Both the position numbers and the translations under genes were made by a program. Positions 31,935-41,444 of a stretch of 64,000 nt of DNA are shown here, in pieces. Source of the stretch: Bacteroidales bacterium (GTDB lineage Bacteria > Bacteroidota > Bacteroidia > Bacteroidales > UBA932); NCBI GenBank assembly GCA_017451395.1, contig JAFSPR010000098.1, positions 1 through 64,000 of the forward strand. Reading direction: 5' to 3'. Positions within the stretch are counted from its first letter, which is position 1. Each line of letters begins with the position of its first letter. The notes beneath the pieces were generated by a model. It did not search any database. It had not been told where the DNA came from and saw nothing but the letters and a program-made list of their open reading frames with translations.

Positions 31935-33089
31935 ATGGACCTCACTGAATACATGGACATTGCTCCTTTCAATGACGAGGAAGCATCGGCCGCCCTCACG
32001 CGCCTGTCCAATCATCCAAATACCAAGTGGATATCCAAGAGGATATTCCCTGATCAGCCCGATACCCTCCTCGGGGAGATTCTCCGTAACATCCACACCG
32101 TGGACGAATTCCAGTCCATAGTGATGACAAAGGCCATCCAGTGGGTCATAGACCATTCCGTGACGGAGTTCACCTATGACGGCCTTGAGAATCTTACGTC
32201 CATTGAAGGCAAGTACCTTGCAATGTCCAATCACAGGGACATAATCCTGGATCCTGCATTCCTCCAACTCATCCTTCTCAAAAACGGCCTGCCGGACACC
32301 CAGATCTGCGTAGGGGACAACCTCCTCAAGCAAAAGAGCGTGGAACTCCTCATCCGTTCCAACCGTATGATCAAGGTCATCAGGGGAATATCGGCCCGTG
32401 AACTGTATCTGTCCTCACAGCTCCTCTCCAAATACATCCGTGAGGTCATTACCTCCGGCACCAGTTCCGTCTGGATTGCCCAGCGTCAGGGACGCACCAA
32501 GGACGGGATGGATACCACGGAACAGGGCCTCCTCAAGATGTTCGACATGTCCGGCACCAAGGATTTCACCCGGAATTTCAAGGAACTCAACATCATCCCC
32601 ATAAGCATTTCCTACGAGTATGAGCCCTGCGATATCCTGAAGGCAAGGGAAATCCTTATCTCACGCACCCAGAAGTACGTGAAAACGGAGACCGAGGACC
32701 TTGAGAGCATCATCCAGGGCATCATGCAAAAGAAGGGAAACGTCCATATCCACTTTGGAAAGCCCCTTACGGATGAGGAAATCGAGGAAGCTTCTCTCTG
32801 CGACAAAAACGACCGCTACCAGAGCATCCGTCTTGCTTTGGACGTGAGGATCATTGACGGATACAAGCTTTGGAAAACCAATTACATGGCCTACGACATT
32901 GTGACTGAAGGCTCAAAGTACGCATCAGAATATTCTCCGGAAGAACTCCAGGCTTTCAAAGGCTACATTGAAGCCCTTCTTGGAAAGGTGGAGCCGGAAC
33001 TTGACAGGGATGAGCTGAGGGACATCCTCCTTCACATCTACAGCAATCCCGTCCTTTCAAAGGAGAACCTCCTTACAGATTCACAATAA
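31935..33089 (+). CDS. PlsC-like 1-acyl-glycerol-3-phosphate acyltransferase family protein
   Basis: 384 residues. The catalytic HxxxxD motif is NHRDIILD at about residue 100, and the later WIAQRQGRTKDG segment corresponds to the glycerol-phosphate-binding block. There is no clear membrane anchor. The large size and ~70-residue N-terminal extension resemble the acyltransferase domain proteins of Bacteroidota with unknown acceptor. The ATG at 31935 is chosen over the TTG at 31929. Its 3' end overlaps the convergent Na/Ca exchanger gene by 17 nt. Confidence 0.8.
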   Translation: MDLTEYMDIAPFNDEEASAALTRLSNHPNTKWISKRIFPDQPDTLLGEILRNIHTVDEFQSIVMTKAIQWVIDHSVTEFTYDGLENLTSIEGKYLAMSNHRDIILDPAFLQLILLKNGLPDTQICVGDNLLKQKSVELLIRSNRMIKVIRGISARELYLSSQLLSKYIREVITSGTSSVWIAQRQGRTKDGMDTTEQGLLKMFDMSGTKDFTRNFKELNIIPISISYEYEPCDILKAREILISRTQKYVKTETEDLESIIQGIMQKKGNVHIHFGKPLTDEEIEEASLCDKNDRYQSIRLALDVRIIDGYKLWKTNYMAYDIVTEGSKYASEYSPEELQAFKGYIEALLGKVEPELDRDELRDILLHIYSNPVLSKENLLTDSQ

Positions 33090-34029
33090 GCCAGGTCATA
33101 TAGGCAGCCCAGAGAAGAAGGAACAGCGCACCGTCCAGGCGGTCAAGGCTGTTCTTTTTTCCTATATGGCAACTGGTGAGAAGTGCCAGCGCGCTTGCAA
33201 GGAGGATTCCAAGGTCTATGAAGGAGATATCGGCAAAACTCAAGGGATTGATAAGGGCCGATCCTCCAAGGATAAGGAGCACGTTGAAGATATTGCTGCC
33301 GATTATGTTTCCAAGGGCAAGCTGGCCCTTTTTCTTCACCGCCGCCGCAACGCAGGTGGCAAGTTCAGGCATAGAGGTGCCTCCGGCGATGATGGTGATG
33401 GCGATGAATTTGTCGCTTACTCCAAGCGTCTGCGCAATTGAAACGGCGGAATTCACGAACATGCGGCCGCCGAAGACAAGGGCAGATAGACCTCCGGCGA
33501 TATAAAGTATCGCCAGCCAGATTTTAAGTTGTCTTGTCTCCGAGGGGGAATCGGAGTCAGGGGAGGAATGCTTGAAACTAAACCACATATACCCTATGAA
33601 AAGGGCCAGCAGAATGCCTCCGTCAAGGCGTGAAAGGCCGTCGGAGCCTATTCCGAAGATGGTGTGCTCCAGCCCCAGGAGGATGAGGACCACCACTGTG
33701 ACTATGTTCATGGGTATATCCCTGCGCCTGTTTTCTTTTGTAATGGCCATAGGGAGGATGAGCGCCGTTATACCCAGGATGAGGAGGGTGTTGAAGATGT
33801 TTGAACCCACAACGTTGCCAAGTGCGATATCGGCATTCCCCTGTGCGGCGCCGATAAAACTCACAACCATTTCAGGGGCCGATGTCCCCATTCCCACAAT
33901 GGTAAGGCCGATGACGAATTCGCTGAGGCCGAACCTTCTGGCTACTGCCGACGCTCCTTCCACAAGGTAATCTGCTCCGAACACCACAAGGGCGAGGCCA
34001 ACCAAAAACAATATTATCTGAAGTGCCAT
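33073..34029 (-). CDS. CaCA-family sodium/calcium antiporter
   Basis: 318 residues, ten or eleven membrane helices in two inverted halves. Each half has the alpha-repeat: GMGTSAPEMVVSF with GNVVGSNIFNTLLILG, and AGGTSMPELATCVAA with GNIIGSNIFNVLLILG. This is the signature of bacterial K-dependent or simple Na/Ca exchangers (YrbG-like). A TAATTTTG element (34049-34056) lies upstream. Confidence 0.95.
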   Translation of the reverse strand: MALQIILFLVGLALVVFGADYLVEGASAVARRFGLSEFVIGLTIVGMGTSAPEMVVSFIGAAQGNADIALGNVVGSNIFNTLLILGITALILPMAITKENRRRDIPMNIVTVVVLILLGLEHTIFGIGSDGLSRLDGGILLALFIGYMWFSFKHSSPDSDSPSETRQLKIWLAILYIAGGLSALVFGGRMFVNSAVSIAQTLGVSDKFIAITIIAGGTSMPELATCVAAAVKKKGQLALGNIIGSNIFNVLLILGGSALINPLSFADISFIDLGILLASALALLTSCHIGKKNSLDRLDGALFLLLWAAYMTWLIVNL

Positions 34030-34048
34030 TATCTGTCAAATTTCAGCA

Positions 34049-34085
34049 CAAAATTAGCAATTATCTCCTATTTTTGCTATTTTTG
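34049..34085. promoter_or_regulatory. Divergent -7 elements (Na/Ca exchanger / lipoprotein-M6 module)
   Basis: TAATTTTG on the minus strand (34049-34056) and TATTTTTG on the plus strand (34078-34085). The latter ends 10 nt before the ATG at 34096. Confidence 0.6.
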
Positions 34086-34095
34086 TTAACTAAAT

Positions 34096-34551
34096 ATGAC
34101 CATAAAAAGGCTCATATCCGTGTCTGTGCTTGCCGCAGCGTTACTCTGCTCCTGCATTCCCAAGACGCCGGACAGGCCCACTCCGCCTGCTCCGGACCCT
34201 CCTGTCCCTGACGACCCAGACCCCATAACTATGGTGACCACACCCGGCGCATACGGCGTGGAGGGGGGAGATGTCATCTTTGACCTATCCGTAAACCAGT
34301 TCAGCGTCCTTGAATATACGGGCGGGTGCTCATACCGCATCATAAATCCCCAGACAGTTACGGTGGTCAGTGTGTCGGGCCTTCCGAGGGTCCTTGCAGC
34401 CGGAAACAAGGTTTCTTTCCTCTACAGGGTTCTTGAGCAGGGCCACAGCACAGTGAGCGCCAGGTATGATATGACCGTCCTTCAGATAAAGGACGGCAAG
34501 GCCTGGCTCAAGAAGGATGACACTACATTCATTGTGATAGCCCTGTTATGA
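34096..34551 (+). CDS. Lipoprotein paired with M6 protease (module copy 1)
   Basis: 151 residues. The lipobox LLCSC at ~16-20 predicts a lipid-anchored envelope protein. A Pro/Asp-rich stalk is followed by a ~100-residue beta-rich domain ending LQIKDGKAWLKKDDTTFIVI. The lipoprotein at 36770 has the same layout and a similar ending (VSGDTLWLKTSQGPYYVIKK), so the two are probably paralogues. It overlaps the following protease gene (ATGA). I recognise no named family. Confidence 0.75.
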   Translation: MTIKRLISVSVLAAALLCSCIPKTPDRPTPPAPDPPVPDDPDPITMVTTPGAYGVEGGDVIFDLSVNQFSVLEYTGGCSYRIINPQTVTVVSVSGLPRVLAAGNKVSFLYRVLEQGHSTVSARYDMTVLQIKDGKAWLKKDDTTFIVIALL

Positions 34552-36773
34552 TATCGGCCCTCATACTTTCTGCCGCCCTTAGCGTATGGGCGGCCCTGGA
34601 TACCCTGAAGGTGCCCTGCGTCCTTCTGGAATTCACGGACGTAAAGTTTGAGGGAGAAGCCCCGGAAGAATATTTTGACGCCCTTCTCAATGAGGAAGGG
34701 TTCTCCGGGGAAGGACTTGCCACCGGGTCCGTGAGGGATTATTTCAGGGACAATTCCCTAGGCGCCTTCATTCCGGTATTTGACGTTTACGGCCCCGTCA
34801 CCCTTCCAAGGTACCGGGCGTTCTATGGCCGTGATGTGGTAACCGACGGCGTTAGGGCCGATGCCGCCGCAGACCAGGCCCTGGCCGAAGCCTGCGCCGC
34901 CCTGGATGAAGACGTTGATTTCTCCGTATACGATGCCGACTCCGACGGCGTCCTGGATATGATTCTTTTCATCTATGCCGGCCTTGACCAGTCCCAGGGA
35001 GGCCCCCAGGATGCAATCTGGGCCCATAACTGGTATCTTAGTAAATCGGCCAGCCAGGACCTTCGGGAGGTGGTCCTTGACGGCGTAAGGCTGGACGGCT
35101 ATTTCTGCGCCTCGGAACTGAGGGGCAAGGACGGTAAGACCCTTTCCGGAATAGGCCACATCTCCCACGAATTCGGCCACGCCCTGGGGCTTCCTGATTT
35201 TTACGACCAGGCGGCATCCGGCTCCCAGGCTGCCGCAGATCCCGGAGAATTTGCCCTTATGTGCTACGGCGCCACCAACAACTTCGGTTTCACTCCGCCG
35301 TACCTCACCGCGGAAGAAAGGATGATGCTGGGCTGGATGACAAGGGAAAGTCTTCAGGAACTTCAGCCCGGAAAACAGGTTTTATCGGCCATAGAGCATA
35401 ATACGGCCTATGTCATCCCCACGGAAACGGAAGGGGAGTACTTCCTTCTGGAATACAGGGATTCCAAGATGTGGGACGCGCCGCTTCCGGAAGGTCTGGT
35501 GCTTTATCACGTGGACAGGTCGGAGGCGTATGCCCCAAGGTGGGACAACTGGATAATTCCCGGCAGCGGCGTCAACGACGATTCCTCCCACCCCTGTTTC
35601 TACATAGTACCGTCATATAACGGCGTCAGGGAGGCCGGGAATATGGTTTTCCCCGGCATCTCGGAGGCAACTTCCATTGAACCCCAGGGCTGGAACGGAA
35701 GTTATGTTTCCTGCCAGATCACCAATATAGAACTTACCCCCGACGGCGTGAGCGTGTATGCGCAGTTTGACTGCGGCCCCAATATAAACGGTTATGTGAG
35801 AGACGTTTACGGATATCCGGTGGAAGGTGCCGATGTTTCAGTCGGCGAGGAAGTAACCCTGTCCGGACCGGACGGCCATTTCTTTGTTCCGGTAGAGGAC
35901 GGAAAAAGAGGCTCCCTCGTCCTTAATGTATCGGCCCCCGGATACAGGAATTTCAGCACGCGGGTGTCTCTTGGCAGTTCAAGGGTCCTTTCCGTGCCCG
36001 TAACGCTCAGGCGCAATACGGAGGGGGACGACAATACGCTTTCCAAGTATGACTTCCGCCTTAAGCGCGGCTACTACAACAAATCCGGTATCGGCGCCGT
36101 ACGCTTCACTCCCTCAGACCTTGCCCCTTATGCAGGCAGCCTCCTGAAAGAGATAGTCTTCTACCCGTATCTTCTGAATTCATTCCAGGGAGAGATTTAC
36201 GTGACCGTGGACATAGGCCGCGAGAGGGTGCTCACAAAACTTGTGGAAACTCCCGTCTATGGCCTCTACTTCAAGAATTCGGTAGATGTCACGGACGCCG
36301 GCATAGTGATTCCGGAAGGGGAGGACCTTTACGTAGGGTATGGCGGTAGCGGGGGCGCCGACGGCAGTTTCTACCTTGGAACCGTATATCCCGGAGACAA
36401 GAAAAACAGTTACTGGGCGCCTTTCAGCACGGAAAGGTCGTCCTGGAGCCCGCTGTATGTGGAGAGGGCCGATATTACGATGAACCTTATGCTGGAGGCC
36501 CAGGTTCAGGAGCAGGTAGGGGCCCAGAACCTTTCATCCCTGGGGTATTTCTATATCAGTCCCGGAAAGGGAAACTGGCAGGAAGGAGACACTTTCCTGC
36601 TAGAACTTGTGAGCCCTGAAAACGGTCCGGAGGTAGATGTAATGTGGTTCTACGACGAAGAAAAGGCTCGCGGAAGCGTGGTCCTGGAGAGTGGATACCA
36701 CGTTCTTGAAGCAGTCCTGGAATACAATTCTGGCGTAACGGAGACAATAAGAAAAGAATTCAACATAAAATGA
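34548..36773 (+). CDS. M6-family (InhA/PrtV-like) metalloprotease, short N-terminus
   Basis: 741 residues. A short hydrophobic N-terminus (MISALILSAALSVWAA) serves as signal sequence. It is followed almost at once by the peptidase M6 domain (TLKVPCVLLEFTDVKF), with the zinc motif HEFGHALGLPDFYD near residue 206. A carboxypeptidase-regulatory-like fold (GYVRDVYGYPVEGADVSVG) and a C-terminal Ig/PKD-like domain follow. Compared with the protease at 37270 it lacks the ~100-residue pro-region before the catalytic domain. No type IX sorting domain is evident. Probably a secreted or surface protease. Confidence 0.88.
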   Translation: MISALILSAALSVWAALDTLKVPCVLLEFTDVKFEGEAPEEYFDALLNEEGFSGEGLATGSVRDYFRDNSLGAFIPVFDVYGPVTLPRYRAFYGRDVVTDGVRADAAADQALAEACAALDEDVDFSVYDADSDGVLDMILFIYAGLDQSQGGPQDAIWAHNWYLSKSASQDLREVVLDGVRLDGYFCASELRGKDGKTLSGIGHISHEFGHALGLPDFYDQAASGSQAAADPGEFALMCYGATNNFGFTPPYLTAEERMMLGWMTRESLQELQPGKQVLSAIEHNTAYVIPTETEGEYFLLEYRDSKMWDAPLPEGLVLYHVDRSEAYAPRWDNWIIPGSGVNDDSSHPCFYIVPSYNGVREAGNMVFPGISEATSIEPQGWNGSYVSCQITNIELTPDGVSVYAQFDCGPNINGYVRDVYGYPVEGADVSVGEEVTLSGPDGHFFVPVEDGKRGSLVLNVSAPGYRNFSTRVSLGSSRVLSVPVTLRRNTEGDDNTLSKYDFRLKRGYYNKSGIGAVRFTPSDLAPYAGSLLKEIVFYPYLLNSFQGEIYVTVDIGRERVLTKLVETPVYGLYFKNSVDVTDAGIVIPEGEDLYVGYGGSGGADGSFYLGTVYPGDKKNSYWAPFSTERSSWSPLYVERADITMNLMLEAQVQEQVGAQNLSSLGYFYISPGKGNWQEGDTFLLELVSPENGPEVDVMWFYDEEKARGSVVLESGYHVLEAVLEYNSGVTETIRKEFNIK

Positions 36774-37264
36774 GAAAGATACGCTGTTTCCTGTCCGTCG
36801 TCCTTATGGGCCTGTTGCTGATCGGATGCCAGATCATCCTGTTCCCGGAAACACGGGAAGATGAGTCCGGGCAGCAGCAGAACCCTTCTTCCGGCCAGAA
36901 TGGTTCCAGTGAGGAGCCTTCAACGGACCCCGTCCTAAAGGTAAGGACCCTTGGTATGTACAACATAGACGGTGCGGATTATGCGTACAGGAGGGGAGAG
37001 TGGCAGGTTTCCAGGAACTATTCGGCCGATGGAAGGAGCGTCACGTTCAGCCTGGTGGATCCTTCCAACCGCATTGCCTATACCGTATCCGGAATCAAGC
37101 CTTCCGTTGCGCTTACCGGCCACAGCATCTACGTCACTTTCACGGCACGCACGCCTGAAAAGGAGATAAAGAGTTTTTCTTCCACAGCGGAGGTTATGAA
37201 GGTAAGCGGGGACACTTTATGGCTCAAGACCAGCCAGGGGCCTTATTACGTAATTAAAAAGTAA
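36770..37264 (+). CDS. Lipoprotein paired with M6 protease (module copy 2)
   Basis: 164 residues with lipobox LLIGC near residue 20, a Gln/Ser-rich spacer and a beta-rich domain (~50-164). It corresponds in position and layout to the lipoprotein at 34096. It overlaps the upstream protease stop by 4 nt and is 5 nt from the next protease, so the whole 34096-39870 block is one operon. Confidence 0.75.
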   Translation: MRKIRCFLSVVLMGLLLIGCQIILFPETREDESGQQQNPSSGQNGSSEEPSTDPVLKVRTLGMYNIDGADYAYRRGEWQVSRNYSADGRSVTFSLVDPSNRIAYTVSGIKPSVALTGHSIYVTFTARTPEKEIKSFSSTAEVMKVSGDTLWLKTSQGPYYVIKK

Positions 37265-37269
37265 CGGCT

Positions 37270-39870
37270 ATGAAGAAAAGGATCCTCACTGCAATTGCGG
37301 CGTTCGCCTTCATAGCCCTCAGCGCATATGCCGTTCCGGCAAAGCCCGGATTCCGCACCTATACCCAGCCTGACGGCCGTACGCTTGTCCTGGAGCAGAA
37401 GGGAGACGAATACGGCAGTTGGTTCCGGGATAAATCCGGAAACAGGTATGTTATGGACGGGAACGGGTATTTCAGGCCCATAACCCAGGCCGCTGCAAGA
37501 CGCATATCCGGCAATGCCGCCATAAGGCGTGCGCGGGCAAACAGCCTGAGGAGGACGGGCACACCTGCACTAAGGGATATGACCCACGGCACCAGGCGCA
37601 TCCCCGTAGTGCTTGTGGAGTTCAGTGACGTAAAGTTCAGGATAAACACTCCGGCAATTTGTTTTGACGCCCTTCTCAACCAGTCAGGCTACAACGGGTA
37701 TCAGGGAGCGGGCGCTACGGGTTCAGTGAGGGATTTCTACCTTGACAACTCCCACGGAGCCTTCGAACCTGTTTTTGATGTATTCGGCCCGGTAACGCTG
37801 GATAATCCCATCAAGTACTACGGAGAGCAGACAAAAAAATCTGACGGAACCGTGGACCAGGAGGACAAGCAGCCGGAACTGGCCCTCTACGACGCTTGCC
37901 TGAAACTTGACGATGCAGTTGATTTTTCAGGCTATGACTACGACTCCGACGGCCTTGTGGATATGGTCCTTTTCTATTACGCCGGCGGTTCCCAGGCGGA
38001 AGGGTGGCCTTCCCAGCATATCTGGCCGCATTCATGGAACCTCCAGTGGTCACAGAATTCCGATGCCCGCACGCATAAGTTCGACGGCAAGAAACTGGGA
38101 AACTACTTCTGCACGGCGGAACTCAAGGGCACGACTACTTACAACACTATGTGTTCCATTGGCGTAACCTGCCACGAGTTCGGTCATTCGCTGGGACTTC
38201 CGGATTTCTATGACGTGGACTATGAGGATAACGGGCAGGTATATGGCCTTTATATGTTCTCCACTATGTGCGACGGCCCTTACAACGACGACTCCCGTAC
38301 CCCGCCGTACTTCAATGCGGAGGAAAGGATAATGCTGGGATGGATGGACAGGGATGACATCCATCCGGTGACGGCAGGGGAGAACTCGCTTCCGTTCATA
38401 GACGGGAACCAAGCCTTGAAGACGGAAGCAACTGCAGACGGTGAGTATTTCCTCTATGAGAAAAGGGGAGGAGCAGGCAATAAATGGGATGCGCCCCTTC
38501 CAGCCGGAATGGTTGTGTATCACGTGGACAGGTCTCCATCCCATACCATAGTAGGCGGAATAACGGCGGAGTCCATCTGGAACACAAATTCCATCAACAA
38601 CTACGCCTCTCACCCCTGTTTTTATATCATCGCTCCGTCAAAACAGGAATCCACGGACTACAGTTACACCAAACTCGATTACTCCGACCTTGTGTTCCCC
38701 GGATTCTACGGGGTTGATTCATACAGCGCCAAGGACTGGGACGGCAACGATTCCTCCTTTATCCTCTCTGGAATACGTGTGGAGGGTAATGAGGTCCATT
38801 TCACGGCCACTCCTGACACCGATTCAAAGTACATAGAGGGAACTGTGTCAGACACATCGGGGAATCCGCTTGAGGGGGTGACAGTAGCCTTGAATCCGTT
38901 CCAGGAATCGTCTCCTATGGGCAGCGGGGTTATTCTGAGGAAACTTCTGTCCTCAGGCAGGCAGGAAACCCTGACGGATGAAAGCGGCAGGTTCAGCCTT
39001 GAGATCGGCAGTGACGCTCCTGACAAGTATACCCTCAGCGCAGCCCTGGAAGGCTATGTGGGGCAGTCCATAACAGTTCAGGTCACAAAGAAGTTCACAG
39101 CCGTTAGTTTCACCCTCAGAAAGACTGGAGAGTTTGGGATGACAGGGGAATTCACCTTCGGAGACCCTTCCAGCAAGGATTTATATGCAATAGGGGATTA
39201 CAACAAAGAGACTTCCTTAATGGGCGCCGTGCAGTGCGCAAGGAACATTTGGGGCGCGTATGAAGGCCTCCTTGTGAAGGACGTCACTTTCCTTACCTGT
39301 TTTGATGCCAGGGCATATTATTTCATCCTGGATTCCATGGACGGCATTTCCGCCATAAAGGCCCCCAAGATAGACCCTGGTCTGCCTGTGTCGTTTGACA
39401 TATCGGAGATGGGAATCCGTATCCCCGCAGGAGATTTCTACATAGGCTATGCCGTGGAGGAGGTGGGGAAAAATGACTATGACTGCCTTATGGCCTTCTG
39501 CGGCGGAGTGGGGAGTTACACTTCCTCGCTGCGTCTTTCAGGACACGGCTCCTGGTCCTATCTGAAGGGCTACGACATCCCTATGATGATTACCCTCTTT
39601 GACCAGGATTATGCTCCGGGACTTCCGGATATCGGCCAGCCTTACATAGATATTGCCCCAGGGCCCTTCAAGGCAGGGGACAAGGTTACCCTTGATCTTG
39701 CCTTGTCACCGGCCCTTCAGATCAAATCCATCGCCTGGACCTTTGACGGCGTGAAGTTCTCCGGCGGTTCCGAGATAGTCCTTGACGCCGGATGGCATAC
39801 CATAGTTGCCACAATCAGTTATGCCGATGGCAGCAAGGGTGTGCTGGAAAGGGAGATTGAGGCTAAATAA
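37270..39870 (+). CDS. M6-family metalloprotease with pro-region
   Basis: 866 residues. The signal peptide is MKKRILTAIAAFAFIALSAYA. A pro-region follows to ~residue 110 with the M6-typical RTYTQPDGRTLVLEQKGDEY. The catalytic domain has HEFGHSLGLPDFYD near residue 303. After it come a CarboxypepD_reg-like domain (EGTVSDTSGNPLEGVTVALN) and a C-terminal Ig/PKD-like domain. Same architecture as the protease at 34548 plus the pro-region. Its end overlaps rlmD on the opposite strand by 8 nt. Confidence 0.9.
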   Translation: MKKRILTAIAAFAFIALSAYAVPAKPGFRTYTQPDGRTLVLEQKGDEYGSWFRDKSGNRYVMDGNGYFRPITQAAARRISGNAAIRRARANSLRRTGTPALRDMTHGTRRIPVVLVEFSDVKFRINTPAICFDALLNQSGYNGYQGAGATGSVRDFYLDNSHGAFEPVFDVFGPVTLDNPIKYYGEQTKKSDGTVDQEDKQPELALYDACLKLDDAVDFSGYDYDSDGLVDMVLFYYAGGSQAEGWPSQHIWPHSWNLQWSQNSDARTHKFDGKKLGNYFCTAELKGTTTYNTMCSIGVTCHEFGHSLGLPDFYDVDYEDNGQVYGLYMFSTMCDGPYNDDSRTPPYFNAEERIMLGWMDRDDIHPVTAGENSLPFIDGNQALKTEATADGEYFLYEKRGGAGNKWDAPLPAGMVVYHVDRSPSHTIVGGITAESIWNTNSINNYASHPCFYIIAPSKQESTDYSYTKLDYSDLVFPGFYGVDSYSAKDWDGNDSSFILSGIRVEGNEVHFTATPDTDSKYIEGTVSDTSGNPLEGVTVALNPFQESSPMGSGVILRKLLSSGRQETLTDESGRFSLEIGSDAPDKYTLSAALEGYVGQSITVQVTKKFTAVSFTLRKTGEFGMTGEFTFGDPSSKDLYAIGDYNKETSLMGAVQCARNIWGAYEGLLVKDVTFLTCFDARAYYFILDSMDGISAIKAPKIDPGLPVSFDISEMGIRIPAGDFYIGYAVEEVGKNDYDCLMAFCGGVGSYTSSLRLSGHGSWSYLKGYDIPMMITLFDQDYAPGLPDIGQPYIDIAPGPFKAGDKVTLDLALSPALQIKSIAWTFDGVKFSGGSEIVLDAGWHTIVATISYADGSKGVLEREIEAK

Positions 39871-41269
39871 GTTCCAGTGCCACAACGTTTTCAACGTGCA
39901 TGGTGTGTGGGAACATATCCACCGGCTGGACCGCGGTAATGCGGTATTTCTGAGACAGGATTGCAAGGTCCCTTGCCTGTGAGGCGGGGTTGCAACTGAC
40001 GTACACCATACGGCCGGGGGCGGCATTCAGGATCACCTTTGCAACGTCAGGGTGGATACCTGCGCGTGGAGGGTCAAGGATTATCACGTCAGGCCTTCCG
40101 TGCTTAGCGATAAACGCCTCATTCAGAACGTCTTTCATATCTCCTGCAAAGAAACTGCAGTTGGTGATCCCGTTGCGTTCCGCGTTGTCCTTAGCGTCCT
40201 TGATGGCCTCCGGAACGTACTCTATTCCAACCACTTTCGCAGCCTTTCCGCTTACAAACTGGGCAATTGTGCCAGTGCCGGTGTAAAGGTCATAGACAAC
40301 CTCATTTCCGGTGAGTGCGGCAAAGTCCCTTGCAACGCTGTAAAGCCTGTAGGCCTGCTCAGAGTTTGTCTGATAGAAGGATTTGGGGCCGATTTTAAAA
40401 CTCAGGCCTTCCATGGTCTCATAAATGGCGTCTTCTCCCTTGTAGAGGATAGGGGACTGGTCCGATATTGAGTCGTTGAGTTTCTCATTGACTACGTACC
40501 ACAGGCTTGAAATCTCAGGAAAACGGGCGCTCACGGCATTCAGGAGGGCTTTTATCTCTTCCATAAGGGGCTTTGCGAAGCACAGGATGAGCATAACGTC
40601 TCCTTTGTCATTAGTCCTTACGAACATATTGCGGAAGAAGCCCCTGTTTTCACGGATGTTGTAGAATTCATAACCGTGCTCAAGGCAGAACTGTTTCACA
40701 AAGAGACGAATGGCGTTTGAAGGCTCTTTCTGGAGGTGGCACTCCTTGATATCCAGCACTTTATCAAAGAATTTGCTCACGTGGAAGCCAAGGCCCACGC
40801 GTTCATCGGCCGAAAGTGCGTCAGGATTCTCTCCATTAAGTATCCAGCGTGATGCTGAGGCGCTGAATTCCAATTTGTTACGATAGTATTCAGTGTGCGG
40901 AGAGGGGAGTGTGGGCCTTATTTCAGGCACGTCAAGATGGCCGATACGTACAAGCTGGTCTTCCACCTGCTGCCTTTTTGCCTCAAGTTGCATACTGTAA
41001 GGAAGAGGCTGCCAGCGGCAGCCGCCGCAGACGCCAAAATGCGGGCAGAAAGGTTCCAGGCGGTGCTCCGACGGCTTTACAATCCGTTTTATCCAGCCTT
41101 CCATATAGTTTTTCTTCTTTTTGAAGACCTGGATGTCAACCACGTCACCGGGGACGGCGAAATCCACGAACACAACCATACCGTCTACGTGCGCCAGGGC
41201 TTTGCCCTCGGCGGCCACGGCCTCAATTTTTACATTCTCCAGAAGGAGATCCACTCTTTTCCTAGACAT
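39863..41269 (-). CDS. rlmD: 23S rRNA (uracil-C5)-methyltransferase RlmD/RumA-like
   Basis: 468 residues. An N-terminal TRAM domain is followed by the 4Fe-4S cysteines (Cys75, Cys81, Cys84 in EPFCPHFGVCGGCRW, the fourth in DIKECHLQ). The C-terminal SAM-dependent domain has VYDLYTGTGTIAQF, LDPPRAGIHPD and the catalytic Cys in VSCNPASQARDLA. Which uracil is modified (1939 or 747) cannot be read from sequence alone. The promoter element TAATTTTG (41274-41281) lies 4 nt before the ATG. Confidence 0.92.
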   Translation of the reverse strand: MSRKRVDLLLENVKIEAVAAEGKALAHVDGMVVFVDFAVPGDVVDIQVFKKKKNYMEGWIKRIVKPSEHRLEPFCPHFGVCGGCRWQPLPYSMQLEAKRQQVEDQLVRIGHLDVPEIRPTLPSPHTEYYRNKLEFSASASRWILNGENPDALSADERVGLGFHVSKFFDKVLDIKECHLQKEPSNAIRLFVKQFCLEHGYEFYNIRENRGFFRNMFVRTNDKGDVMLILCFAKPLMEEIKALLNAVSARFPEISSLWYVVNEKLNDSISDQSPILYKGEDAIYETMEGLSFKIGPKSFYQTNSEQAYRLYSVARDFAALTGNEVVYDLYTGTGTIAQFVSGKAAKVVGIEYVPEAIKDAKDNAERNGITNCSFFAGDMKDVLNEAFIAKHGRPDVIILDPPRAGIHPDVAKVILNAAPGRMVYVSCNPASQARDLAILSQKYRITAVQPVDMFPHTMHVENVVALELI

Positions 41270-41273
41270 AATG

Positions 41274-41281
41274 CAAAATTA
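41274..41281 (-). promoter_or_regulatory. -7 element of rlmD
   Basis: TAATTTTG on the minus strand, 4 nt from the ATG at 41269; predicted leaderless transcript. Confidence 0.6.
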
Positions 41282-41409
41282 GTCAAAAATGAGAGGGGAC
41301 ACAAATTTATTTGTATAACTTAACATAATATAAATTGTATAACATAGTGCAAAATAATCAATTTCACGGAATTTTACGATTTGCATCAACGTTTTAGGAA
41401 AAAATTGCA

Positions 41410-41417
41410 TATATTTG
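41410..41417 (+). promoter_or_regulatory. -7 element of the outer-membrane protein / lipoprotein pair
   Basis: TATATTTG, 27 nt upstream of the ATG at 41445. Confidence 0.6.
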
Positions 41418-41444
41418 TAGAGTAAGTATTAAAATGCAGCACCT

